From NCBI GenBank assembly GCA_937922005.1, contig CAKZWV010000013.1:1-20829 (forward strand): a stretch of 20,829 nt of DNA, written 5' to 3'. Position numbers and translations under genes: made by a program. Shown here piece by piece: positions 6,962 to 15,200 of the stretch; position 1 is the first letter of the stretch, and each line of letters starts with the position of its first letter. The notes under the pieces are model-generated. The model had not been told where the DNA came from. It was given only the letters and a program-made list of their open reading frames with translations, and ran no database searches. The stretch comes from an uncultured Clostridia bacterium. GTDB lineage: Bacteria > Bacillota > Clostridia > Saccharofermentanales > DTU023.

Positions 6962-6993
6962 GGAAGGCCCTTCCCAAGAGGAAGGGCCCTTCC
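6962..6993 (+). terminator. long hairpin between folD and recA, possible terminator without T tract
   Basis: Arms GGAAGGCCCTTCC (6962-6974) and GGAAGGGCCCTTCC (6980-6993) pair along 13 positions with one bulge around the loop CAAGA. The stem is very GC-rich and stable. It is followed by ATCTGTAG rather than a T run. It may end the folD transcript inefficiently, shield an mRNA end, or lie in the recA leader. Confidence 0.45.
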
Positions 6994-7058
6994 ATCTGTA
7001 GACAGTCTTACCTAGGTGGGTAGGCTAGTCGCAAATTTTATGAAAGGCAGGCAGCTAG

Positions 7059-8336
7059 ATGGCAAGACGCATCAGTAAGAAAGCCAAATCAAACCAAGAT
7101 ATTAGTCCTGTAGAGGAAGCAAAAGAACGCAAACAGGCCTTAGATCAGGCCATTTCACAGATTGAAAAGCAGTTTGGCAAGGGATCCATTCTCATGATGG
7201 GTGACAATGCCCATATTGATATTGACGTGGTTCCGACGGGGGCCCTAACCCTTGACCTAGCCTTGGGAATTGGGGGCTTACCCAAGGGCAGGATCATCGA
7301 AATTTATGGTCCAGAATCTTCTGGCAAAACCACGGTAGCCCTTCATACCATCGCAGAAGTACAAAAAGAGGGAGGCTATGCGGCTTTTATTGATGCCGAG
7401 CATGCCTTAGATCCCAGTTATGCCCAGAAAATTGGGGTTAATGTGGATGAGCTCCTTCTTTCCCAGCCAGACAACGGGGAGCAGGCCTTGGAGATTTGTG
7501 AGGCCTTGGCCCGTAGTGGGGCTGTCGATGTCATTGTTGTTGACTCGGTGGCGGCCCTGGTCCCTAAGGCTGAGATTGATGGGGATATGGGAGACTCCCA
7601 TATGGGGCTTCAAGCTCGGCTGATGAGCCAGGCCCTCCGAAAGTTGGCCGGGGTTACCAGCAAGAGCAATACCCTCATTATTTTTATCAATCAGATTCGT
7701 GAAAAGATCGGAGTTATGTTTGGTAACAATGAGACGACTACAGGCGGCCGGGCTCTCAAGTTCTATAGCAGTGTCCGCTTGGAAGTGCGGCGCATGGAGG
7801 GGATCAAACAGGGGGATAAGTTCATCGGCAACCGGACCCGGGTCAAGGTTTTGAAAAACAAATTGGCGCCTCCCTTTAAAGAGGCTGTTTTTGACATTAT
7901 TTTTGGAGAGGGAATTTCTCAAGTCGGCATGATTTTGGATATGGCGACAGACCTTGATCTAGTCAATAAAAGTGGATCTTGGTATTCCTACGGGGAAGAA
8001 AAGATCGGCCAGGGCCGGGATAACGCCTGTCAGTGGCTCAAGGATCACCCAGACATTATGGAAGAAATTGATGAAAAAGTTCGTGAAACCCTGATGCCAG
8101 ATGAAGAGCATGTAGAGGCTGAGGAGACAGAAGACTCTGCGAAAGACCAGGATGAAGCCATGCAGGCAAAGGCCAGTGAGGATAAGGCCAAAGAGGGCAA
8201 AAAGACTCCTTCTGGCCGGTCCAAGTCTAAGAAAGAATCTGAAGATATAGCAACTCCCGGGGAGGACAATGAGACAGACAAGACGGTGAGTTCTCTCTCT
8301 GATGAAATTGATGAGCTCCTCAACCTGGATGTCTAA
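7059..8336 (+). CDS. recA: recombinase RecA with long charged C-terminal tail
   Basis: A DNA-dependent ATPase that forms filaments on single-stranded DNA, exchanges strands and triggers LexA self-cleavage. Of its 425 residues, the core runs from about 25 to 345. Walker A GPESSGKT is at 84-91. The DNA-binding region reads NQIREKIGVMFGNNETTTGG. The stretch GRALKFYSSVRLEVRR and the C-terminal domain up to DHPDIMEEI are also typical. The last 75 residues or so form a low-complexity Glu/Lys/Ser-rich tail, longer than in E. coli RecA (353 residues). Acidic RecA tails are known to dampen activity. The start at 7059 has AGGCAGG (7045-7051) seven bases upstream. recX overlaps the 3' end, which points to co-expression. 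No obvious SOS box was found in the 174-base upstream gap. Confidence 0.98.
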   Translation: MARRISKKAKSNQDISPVEEAKERKQALDQAISQIEKQFGKGSILMMGDNAHIDIDVVPTGALTLDLALGIGGLPKGRIIEIYGPESSGKTTVALHTIAEVQKEGGYAAFIDAEHALDPSYAQKIGVNVDELLLSQPDNGEQALEICEALARSGAVDVIVVDSVAALVPKAEIDGDMGDSHMGLQARLMSQALRKLAGVTSKSNTLIIFINQIREKIGVMFGNNETTTGGRALKFYSSVRLEVRRMEGIKQGDKFIGNRTRVKVLKNKLAPPFKEAVFDIIFGEGISQVGMILDMATDLDLVNKSGSWYSYGEEKIGQGRDNACQWLKDHPDIMEEIDEKVRETLMPDEEHVEAEETEDSAKDQDEAMQAKASEDKAKEGKKTPSGRSKSKKESEDIATPGEDNETDKTVSSLSDEIDELLNLDV

Positions 8337-9054
8337 AGATTATTACCCAACTCCATCTCCCTTACCCCCACTATCGCCCTCGCCTGCACTTCCTTCTTCG
8401 ACTATGCCTTCTTCCATGGCTAGCTCGTCTCCGCCAAGTTCCTTAGCTGCAGAAAAAAGACGTGATTTTAAAGAAGTCCAAGCGATCTTTAACAAGATTA
8501 CAGAAGAAGTCAAGGGCAAGGGAACGACAAGCAGGAGTAAGGGGAAAAGAGCCAAGGAACCAGAGCTACTTGCTTTGTCTGGAGAAAGAAGTCAGGAAAA
8601 AAATAAAACACGCCCCATCATCGAACGGGCAGTTCGTTTTATTCGCTCTGATTTTGGAAAATCTTCTGGAAAGGTGGCAGCCGTCCTGCGGGCAGATGGC
8701 TATCCGGAAGAGGAGATCCAAGCCTGTCTAGAGGAACTTCTTGCCCGAGGCTATATTGATCATGACCGGGCTGTGAGACGGGTTAACCAGAGGCATCAGG
8801 GCAAAAACCTTAAGGCTAAGCGCTATATGCGCCAACTCTACCAGGAGGCTGGCTTGCCGCCGGAAGTCGTTACCGAGGCTTTGGCCGCTCTTCCGGACGA
8901 TGAGGAAACCATTCAGACCTTGATCGAGGCAAAATATCCCCATCCAGAAGATCTCTCGGATAAGGAGTATCAGAGGGCCTTGGGGACCTTAGTCCGTCGA
9001 GGCTATCCCTATGGGCTCATTCACCGCTACTTGACTGGCCCAAAGGGTTTGTAG
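8329..9054 (+). CDS. recX: RecX-family regulator of RecA
   Basis: RecX proteins bind RecA filaments and modulate strand exchange and ATPase activity. The recognisable helical repeats run from about residue 95 to 240, with GKVAAVLRADGYPEEEI, LLARGYIDHDRAV, KRYMRQLYQEAGL and GTLVRRGYPYGLI. The first 40 residues are Pro/Ser-rich and the next 40 Lys-rich, so this is a long N-terminal extension for the family. The start is uncertain. ATG 8329 overlaps the recA stop by eight bases, while ATG 8302 and 8311 are in frame further upstream. None has a good Shine-Dalgarno sequence, so translation is probably coupled to recA. Position directly after recA supports the assignment. Confidence 0.85.
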   Translation: MSKDYYPTPSPLPPLSPSPALPSSTMPSSMASSSPPSSLAAEKRRDFKEVQAIFNKITEEVKGKGTTSRSKGKRAKEPELLALSGERSQEKNKTRPIIERAVRFIRSDFGKSSGKVAAVLRADGYPEEEIQACLEELLARGYIDHDRAVRRVNQRHQGKNLKAKRYMRQLYQEAGLPPEVVTEALAALPDDEETIQTLIEAKYPHPEDLSDKEYQRALGTLVRRGYPYGLIHRYLTGPKGL

Positions 9055-9110
9055 GAACATCAATCAATCCACTAGAAACCAACTAGAAAGAAGAAAATAA
9101 AGAAAAATTT

Positions 9111-10490
9111 ATGGAAAAGACTTATTACCTCCTTTGTTTGGGGTGTCCCAAAAATGAAGTAGATGCAGAACAAATGATGACTGACCTCGAGAAGGCCGGT
9201 TATGAGAGTACGGATGATCCTGAAGAGGCTGCTTACCTGATCCTTAATACCTGTGCCTTTATCGACTCTGCTAAAGAAGAGGCCCTGGATTATTTGGCGG
9301 AGCTCATCAATACAAAGGAGGCCAGGCGAGAAGAAGGCATGGATACAAAACTCGTTGTTACTGGTTGCCTTCCCCAGATTGCCGGGGCTGAGTTGGTGAA
9401 AAAGTATGAAGATGTGGATGCGGTCTTAGGAACAGCCGATTATGGCGAATTGGTCCCCCTGTTGGAGGATTTGTCAAAGGACCAAGCTGAGCTCCTTGCA
9501 AAGCGCCGGTCCTATAAGCCAGGGAAGCCAGGGAGCATTGCCTATCTGACCACTGACCGGATGGCCTCAGGCGATCGGAACTATGCCTATCTAAAGATTG
9601 CAGAGGGATGTTCAAATGCCTGCACTTATTGCGCCATACCGAGGATTCGGGGGGGCCAGCAGTCTCGCCCTATGGAAGATCTGGTAGCAGAGGCCAAAAA
9701 TCTGGAGAGTCAGGGCTTTCAGGAACTTATTGTGGTAGCCCAAGATACGACTAGGTATGGCCTAGACCACTATGGGCATTTTGCCCTGCCGGCACTTTTG
9801 TCTCAACTATTGAAAGAGACTTCTTTTCCCTGGATTCGCACCTTGTACTTTTATTCTGAGGCTGTGACTCCTGAGTTGATCGATCTTTATCAAAAAGAAC
9901 CTAGGCTCGTTCCTTATATTGATCTGCCCATCCAGCATATTGCGGACCCGGTGCTCAAAGCCATGCACCGGAAGGATACAGGGGCGGGTATCCGGGATCT
10001 GATTACTCGGCTCCGGGCCCAAATCCCTAACCTGGTCCTTCGCACTACGGTAATGGTGGGCTTTCCAGGAGAAACCGAGGAGGATTTTAATGAGCTCCTT
10101 GCCTTTATTAAAGAAGAAAAGTTTGAGCGTCTTGGAGTCTTTGTCTTTTCCCCCCAGGAGCACACTTTGGCTTATCAGTTGCCAAACCGGGTCGATCCTG
10201 ATGTTGGCCAGGCCCGCTATGAGACCATCATGGCGGCCCAAGAGGCCATTAGTTACGACTGGAATCAGAAAAGGATCGGGACAAGTGCGGAGGTCCTGAT
10301 TGATGGGGTGGATCCCGACGGCCTAGCCTGGGTGGCAAGGTCCTACGGTGAAGCGCCCAATATTGATCCAGAAATTGTGGTTTACGACACCCGAGGAGAC
10401 TTGGATCTGGGGGCCCGGGTCAAAGTAAAGATCGTAGAAGCTGACACCTACGATGTAGAAGCGGTATACGGGGAACCTACAAATCTTTAA
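9111..10490 (+). CDS. rimO: ribosomal protein S12 methylthiotransferase RimO
   Basis: A radical-SAM iron-sulfur enzyme that methylthiolates the conserved aspartate of ribosomal protein S12. It has 459 residues in three parts. The N-terminal methylthiotransferase domain uses Cys 12 (LGCPKNEVDAE), Cys 48 (NTCAF) and Cys 86 (TGCLPQ) for one 4Fe-4S cluster. The radical-SAM domain has CSNACTYC (Cys 167, 171, 174), followed by AIPRIRGGQQSRP. The C-terminal TRAM domain runs from about 388. LGCPKN together with AIPRIRG favours RimO over its relatives MiaB and MtaB. The upstream 56 bases are purine-rich with only a weak Shine-Dalgarno sequence (AAAGAAG). There is no terminator between recX and rimO, so read-through from recA-recX is likely. 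Confidence 0.95.
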   Translation: MEKTYYLLCLGCPKNEVDAEQMMTDLEKAGYESTDDPEEAAYLILNTCAFIDSAKEEALDYLAELINTKEARREEGMDTKLVVTGCLPQIAGAELVKKYEDVDAVLGTADYGELVPLLEDLSKDQAELLAKRRSYKPGKPGSIAYLTTDRMASGDRNYAYLKIAEGCSNACTYCAIPRIRGGQQSRPMEDLVAEAKNLESQGFQELIVVAQDTTRYGLDHYGHFALPALLSQLLKETSFPWIRTLYFYSEAVTPELIDLYQKEPRLVPYIDLPIQHIADPVLKAMHRKDTGAGIRDLITRLRAQIPNLVLRTTVMVGFPGETEEDFNELLAFIKEEKFERLGVFVFSPQEHTLAYQLPNRVDPDVGQARYETIMAAQEAISYDWNQKRIGTSAEVLIDGVDPDGLAWVARSYGEAPNIDPEIVVYDTRGDLDLGARVKVKIVEADTYDVEAVYGEPTNL

Positions 10491-10517
10491 TGACTTTTAG
10501 TATACTAGAAGGAGTTT

Positions 10518-10533
10518 CCTAGGCAAGCCTAGG
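10518..10533 (+). other. inverted repeat in the pgsA leader
   Basis: CCTAGGC (10518-10524) and GCCTAGG (10527-10533) are separated by AA; the outer bases T and A extend it by one pair. No T tract follows. It lies 12 bases after a TATACT hexamer (10501-10506) and eight bases before the pgsA Shine-Dalgarno sequence. It could be an operator half-site pair or an mRNA hairpin. The two-base spacer favours a DNA-binding site or a stem with a few pairs opened. Confidence 0.35.
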
Positions 10534-10554
10534 AGTATTTGAGGAGGCCCTTAG

Positions 10555-11169
10555 ATGAATTTACCCAACAAATTATCCACCATCCGGATTTTAGCCGTTC
10601 CCTTTGTCGTTTTATTGATGGTTCCCATTTTTGCCAATTGCCCTGCTTTTGCAGGCTGGAATACCTTCGTGGAAGGGCCCATTGCGTCCTGGGGGGCTTT
10701 GATCCTCTTTGTCTTGGCGGCTTTGACAGATTTTATTGACGGTCGCATTGCTAGGGGCAGACACCTGATCACGGATTTAGGGAAGTTTTTGGATACCGTA
10801 GCAGATAAGTTGTTGATTCTTTCTGTCCTTGCGGTCTATGTCCAAAAGGGAAGAATTCACTCTTTTCTCTTTGCCATTATTATGGCCAGAGAGCTCATGG
10901 TTACCGCCCTCAGGTCTATCGCTGCAGCCAAGGGTCTGGTTTTAGCCGCAAAGCCTGTTGGCAAATGGAAGATGGGTTTCCAATGTTTTGCCATTGTCTT
11001 TTTGATGTTAGAAGATATTGTCCTAGTCGGGGCCAGGGGCACCCAACCAGTCATGCCCGGATGGATGCGGGTTCCTGCAGATATTTGTCTTGCAGTCTCC
11101 GTAGTCCTCTCCATCTTCTCGGCCTATGACTATATTTGGAACAACCGTCAGGTCTTCAAGGATAACTAA
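10555..11169 (+). CDS. pgsA: CDP-diacylglycerol--glycerol-3-phosphate 3-phosphatidyltransferase
   Basis: An integral membrane enzyme that makes phosphatidylglycerol phosphate from CDP-diacylglycerol and glycerol 3-phosphate, the committed step to phosphatidylglycerol and cardiolipin. It has 204 residues. The CDP-alcohol phosphatidyltransferase signature D-x2-DG-x2-AR-x8-G-x3-D-x3-D is complete at D59, D62, G63, A66, R67, G76, D80 and D84. Several hydrophobic segments flank it, near 10-27, 46-58, 85-95 and 125-145, with another near the C terminus. The start is fixed by GAGGAGG (10541-10547), seven bases before ATG. It follows rimO by 64 bases. The pgsA identity is chosen over other CDP-alcohol transferases because of its length and its place in this Bacillota cluster. 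Confidence 0.93.
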   Translation: MNLPNKLSTIRILAVPFVVLLMVPIFANCPAFAGWNTFVEGPIASWGALILFVLAALTDFIDGRIARGRHLITDLGKFLDTVADKLLILSVLAVYVQKGRIHSFLFAIIMARELMVTALRSIAAAKGLVLAAKPVGKWKMGFQCFAIVFLMLEDIVLVGARGTQPVMPGWMRVPADICLAVSVVLSIFSAYDYIWNNRQVFKDN

Positions 11170-11185
11170 AGCTTAGGTCGGCCCA

Positions 11186-11214
11186 TTGCTTTGAATAGCT
11201 TTTTGTGCTATGGT
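11186..11214 (+). promoter_or_regulatory. candidate promoter for acpP-rnc-smc-ftsY
   Basis: TTGCTT (11186-11191) and TATGGT (11209-11214) are separated by 17 bases, and TG at 11206-11207 gives an extended -10. The start would lie near 11221, leaving a leader of about 45 bases before the acpP start. It sits in the only gap between pgsA and acpP. Confidence 0.55.
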
Positions 11215-11265
11215 AGCGAGGTATGAACCTTTACAACATAGCATGAGGAAAGGAAAAGATAACAT

Positions 11266-11508
11266 ATGACCAAGGAGCAAATCTTTGATAAAATTAGCAG
11301 TTATTTTGTCAACGAATGGGAGATCCCTCAAGAAAAAATTACCATGGATGCCCTCTTTTTTGATGATTTGAATGCAGATTCGCTGGATATGGTTGACCTT
11401 ATTTCAGCCATTGAAGATGAGTTTGATATCAGTGTAGAAGATGAGGATGTGGAGCAGATTCGTACAGTCGGAGACGCTGTCAATTATATCTACGATGCCC
11501 TGGCTTAA
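11266..11508 (+). CDS. acpP: acyl carrier protein
   Basis: A small acidic carrier that holds growing fatty acids on a 4'-phosphopantetheine arm in the cytosolic type II fatty acid synthase. Its 80 residues match the family length. The attachment motif is NADSLDMVDL, with Ser 39 as the modified residue, followed by an acidic helix (SAIEDEFDISVEDEDVEQI). GAGGAAAGG (11245-11253) precedes ATG by about 12 bases. acpP upstream of rnc and smc is a common order in many bacteria, often with plsX or fab genes before it. Here pgsA stands in that place. Confidence 0.97.
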   Translation: MTKEQIFDKISSYFVNEWEIPQEKITMDALFFDDLNADSLDMVDLISAIEDEFDISVEDEDVEQIRTVGDAVNYIYDALA

Positions 11509-11543
11509 GGCTCATTTTTTGGATAGACTACGATCAAAGACCC

Positions 11544-12269
11544 ATGTTAGAAGAACGATTAGCATCATTACGGGCATTTTTGAAGGAAACGGGCCTACCC
11601 CTAAAAAATTATGAGCGCCTCAACATCGCATTGACACACGCAAGTTATACGAATGAGCATCATATGCCCCCTACCTTGAATTATGAGCGATTAGAGTTTC
11701 TCGGTGACGCCGTCTTACAGGTGATTGTCACTGAGAGACTCTTTTTATCTAAAGAATGTGATAACGAGGGGCAGATGACTAAGCTCCGGGCAGCGATGGT
11801 CTGTGAACCCAGCCTTGCAGAGCTAGGAAGAAAGATCAACCTAGGTCCCTATATTCTATTTGGCCATGGTGAAGAAGAGGATGGGCCTGATAAGGATTCT
11901 AACCTCTGTGATGTGGTAGAGGCCTTGATTGCGGCCATCTATCTAGAAGCTGGGATGGGAGCTGTCAAGGATTTCTTAGCCCCCCATCTAGACTTTTTAG
12001 AGGCTGAAGCTGAACATACGAAGTACTATAATGATTACAAGAGTAAAATTTTAGAGTATGCCCAAAGTTTTGAACCCAAGCGTAAGGTTTTGTTCCCTCT
12101 CCTCAAGGAAGAGGGGCCCAGCCACGCCCCGTTTTTCACAGTTGCGGTGACGGTGGATGGGGTCCAGAAGGCAGTTGCAACCTGCCATAGTAAAAAAAAG
12201 GCAGAACAGGAGGCAGCCCAAAAGGCCCTCCAACGTCTTCACCAAGAGGACTCGAAGGCTTCCTCTTAG
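11544..12269 (+). CDS. rnc: ribonuclease III
   Basis: An endonuclease for double-stranded RNA that processes ribosomal RNA precursors and structured transcripts. It has 241 residues. The catalytic domain carries the signature ERLEFLGDAVL (48-58) with E51 and D55, and the second metal-binding pair D123 and E126 in LCDVVEALIAAIY. A double-stranded RNA-binding domain follows (about 164-237), ending in SKKKAEQEAAQKAL. The Gly-x-Gly that usually precedes SKK is replaced by ATCH. The start has no clear Shine-Dalgarno sequence, 35 bases after acpP; translation may be re-initiated. Position between acpP and smc is classic. Confidence 0.97.
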   Translation: MLEERLASLRAFLKETGLPLKNYERLNIALTHASYTNEHHMPPTLNYERLEFLGDAVLQVIVTERLFLSKECDNEGQMTKLRAAMVCEPSLAELGRKINLGPYILFGHGEEEDGPDKDSNLCDVVEALIAAIYLEAGMGAVKDFLAPHLDFLEAEAEHTKYYNDYKSKILEYAQSFEPKRKVLFPLLKEEGPSHAPFFTVAVTVDGVQKAVATCHSKKKAEQEAAQKALQRLHQEDSKASS

Positions 12270-12284
12270 CTTTTTCTTCCCTTT

Positions 12285-15200
12285 ATGAAGTTACTTTCTT
12301 TAGAAATTAAAGGCTTTAAATCATTTGCCGACCGGGTTACCTTCCACTTTAACGATGGGGTAACTTGCATTGTTGGCCCTAATGGCAGTGGAAAATCCAA
12401 TATTTTGGAGGCTATTCGCTGGGTCTTAGGGGAGCAAAGCGCCAAGAGCTTGCGGGGAACGAAGATGACCGATGTGATCTTCAATGGCAGCGAGGGGCGG
12501 CCTCCTTTGGGAGCCTGTGAAGTCAAGCTTCGTTTGGATAATTCTGACCATGGCCTGGGCCTTGACTATGACGAGGTTGAGATTTCACGCCGCTACCTGC
12601 GGTCGGGGGAAAGTCGGTATATGATTAATCAGACTGAGTGTCGACTGAAAGATCTGACGAGGCTCTTTGCAGATACCGGTTTGGGCAAAGATGGTTATTC
12701 CATCATTAACCAGGGGCAGGTCGATGCCATCTTGAGCGTCTCGCCGGGCGAGCGCCGGAGGATCTTTGACGAGGCCTGTGGTTTGGTGCGCTTTAAACAA
12801 AGAAAGGCGGAGGCCAACCAGTATCTGGTCAAAACTCTTGATCACTACACGAGAAGTCAAGATCTTTTGACGGAGCTAGCCTCCCGCCTGGCCCCCTTAG
12901 AAGAGGACGCAGCTAAAGCTCGGAGATTTTTAGACCTTTCTGACCAGTTGAAGTTTCATATACTGGCTGCAAGGCTCTCTGAAATCAGGGATACAAAAAA
13001 TAATATTTTGAAGGGGCAAGAAAATCAACGGCTCTTACAGGAGGAATTAGACCAAGTCCTTAAGCAATTGTCTCAGGTAGGCCAGGAGCAGACAGATCAA
13101 GAAGAAACCTTGGCTAAAATTGAAGCAAAGATTGAGGGCCTTCGTCACCAGGATGAGACCATTCAGGCCCAGAGTTTTTCCCTACAGACCAAGGTGGTGG
13201 TAGCCCAAGAGGCTAGAAAAACCTGGGGGGAGAAAGAAGAGGGAGCAAAAAATCGCCTGGAAGCTGCCCAAAAAAGGAAAGAAGACCTAGCTAGGAGGCG
13301 GTCGGACCAGGGGACGGGAAAATCGGAGCTTTTGGCTTCTCTTGTTAAATATGAGGCCTTGGATGCTGAGATCGGAACGGCTTTGGAAGAGGCTGAACGG
13401 GGCTTTAGCGCAGAAGAGATGTCCTTGTCCCAATCCCGGATCCAGGTAGATGCCTTAAAAGAAGCCCGTTATGAGGCCCAAAACACCCTAGCTCTAGCCA
13501 AGGAGCGCTGGCAAATCTTCCAGGAAGCCCAGGCTAAAGGCACGGAAGAAGATCAAAAGCTCTTAAGCCAGCTTAGCCGCCAAAGGTTTCAAGTGGAGGA
13601 ATGGGAGGAAGAAAGGCACGGGGTCCAGACCCAGCTCTTCCAAGCAGAAAAAGACCTTCAAGAACTAAAAAATAAGGAATCCTTCCTCCTTTCTAAAGTG
13701 AATAGCCTAGGGGCTAGTAAGGGTGATCTGGAAGTCCTCTTGCGGGACTTACAATTACGCAAGACCTATTTTCAGGAGCTCGAGGATTCATACGCTGGCT
13801 ACCAGAAGGCTGTGCAAGAGGTCATGCAGTGGGTGACCCAGGATCCCAGCTTAGGGAACCGGGTCTACGGGCCCTTGGGAAGCCTGATGGCTTGCGAAGA
13901 CCGCTACCGCCTTGCCCTGGAATATGCGACAGGGGGGGCCGTCCACAATATTGTCCTTGCCAAGGAAAGCGATTTGGGACGGATCCTGGATTATTTGCGG
14001 AAGCGTCGTAGTGGGAGAGCGACCTTTTTGCCTTTAGATGCCTTAGATCCGAAGACCTTAGCTCCGGGAGACTTGAGATTATTTGCCCATGAACCGGGTT
14101 ATTTAGGGCCCCTGGTGGACTTTTTGCAGGTGGAGGCCCCTTATATGCCAGCGGTCAACTATGTTTTGGGTCGAGTAGTCCTTTGTGAGGACCTTGAGGC
14201 TGCTCAGGCTTTTAGTCGGCACTTTCAGAGGCGTTTCAAGATTGTGACCCTAGAAGGAGACCTGATCCTAGCGGGCGGCGCTGTTTCAGGTGGTCTGACG
14301 GCCAAACGATCGGGAGTTGACCTCATCAACCGCCAGGGGCAGATTCGGGACCTAGAAGAAGAGATCGAAGAAAAAAAGCTTGCCCTTGAAGAACTTGTCC
14401 AAAGCTATCAGGCGCATAGCAGAGACCTGGACCAGGTTCAAGGGGCCCGGGCCCCCTTGGAAGCTTCCCTGCAGGCCTTACAAAAGGAAAATTTGAGATT
14501 GACCATGCAGATTGACCAGGGGCTTAGTCAGGTCAAGACTTTAGAAAAGGACAGGCAGGCTAAGGCGGATGCCCTAGGGGCCGATCGGACCCAGGGGGAG
14601 GATTTCCAAAAAGAGGCTGAACGGCAGGAAGGAGAGATTGCCCGCCTATCTCGGGAGATCGAGGAAGCTGAAGCCGAGATTCAGCGCTTAGATGACCGCT
14701 ATAGGGTAGGAGCAAAAAAAAGGCAAGACCTTTACCAGGATCGGGCTGATAACCAGATTTCGCTCTCTTCCATCCGAGAATCCCTCCGCCTATTGGAAGA
14801 GCAAAAAAAGGAAGCGGCTGAAATGCAGGAGGCCATCCAAAGGCAGGTGGAAGAAGAAGGAAGGTTCATTAGCCAAGCCCAGAGAGAACAGGAAGAGCTC
14901 CTTTCGCAAGTAAAGGCTTATCAAGAAGAGTTAGGGGAGCTGGAAAAACAAAGGGCCCCCCTTCCAGACCAAGTGAAAGACCTCCAGACCAAGATTCAAG
15001 CCATCCACCAGGCAAAGTTGGACCAGGCGAGGGCAAGGGAGGCCTTGATCCTTCAGCAGGCCGACTATGAAAAAAAGATTAGTCGGGCTAAAGATCAAGA
15101 AGACCTTGGTAATCAGACCATATCCGATCTGAAACGACGTATTTGGGAAGAATATCACTTGAGCTTTTTAGAAGCCCAAGACTACTGCGATCGGGAGCAC

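Noticed and set aside
6885..7058. SOS (LexA) box before recA
   Set aside because: No GAAC...GTTC-like dyad was seen. The only perfect dyad is TTAGGCATATGCCTAA, which does not fit the known LexA consensus.
7407..7922. 171-codon open frame on the - strand inside recA
   Set aside because: It lies wholly opposite recA, has no recognisable family and no start signals. It is a shadow of recA codon bias, as are the long antisense frames opposite ftsK, rimO and ffh.
10499..10506. Promoter for pgsA
   Set aside because: TATACT is present in a small palindrome, but no -35 lies 16-18 bases upstream and there is no TG extension. Too weak to call.
11168..11205. Terminator after pgsA
   Set aside because: AAAGCT and AGCTTTTT can pair, but the loop is about 23 bases and the segment overlaps the acpP promoter.
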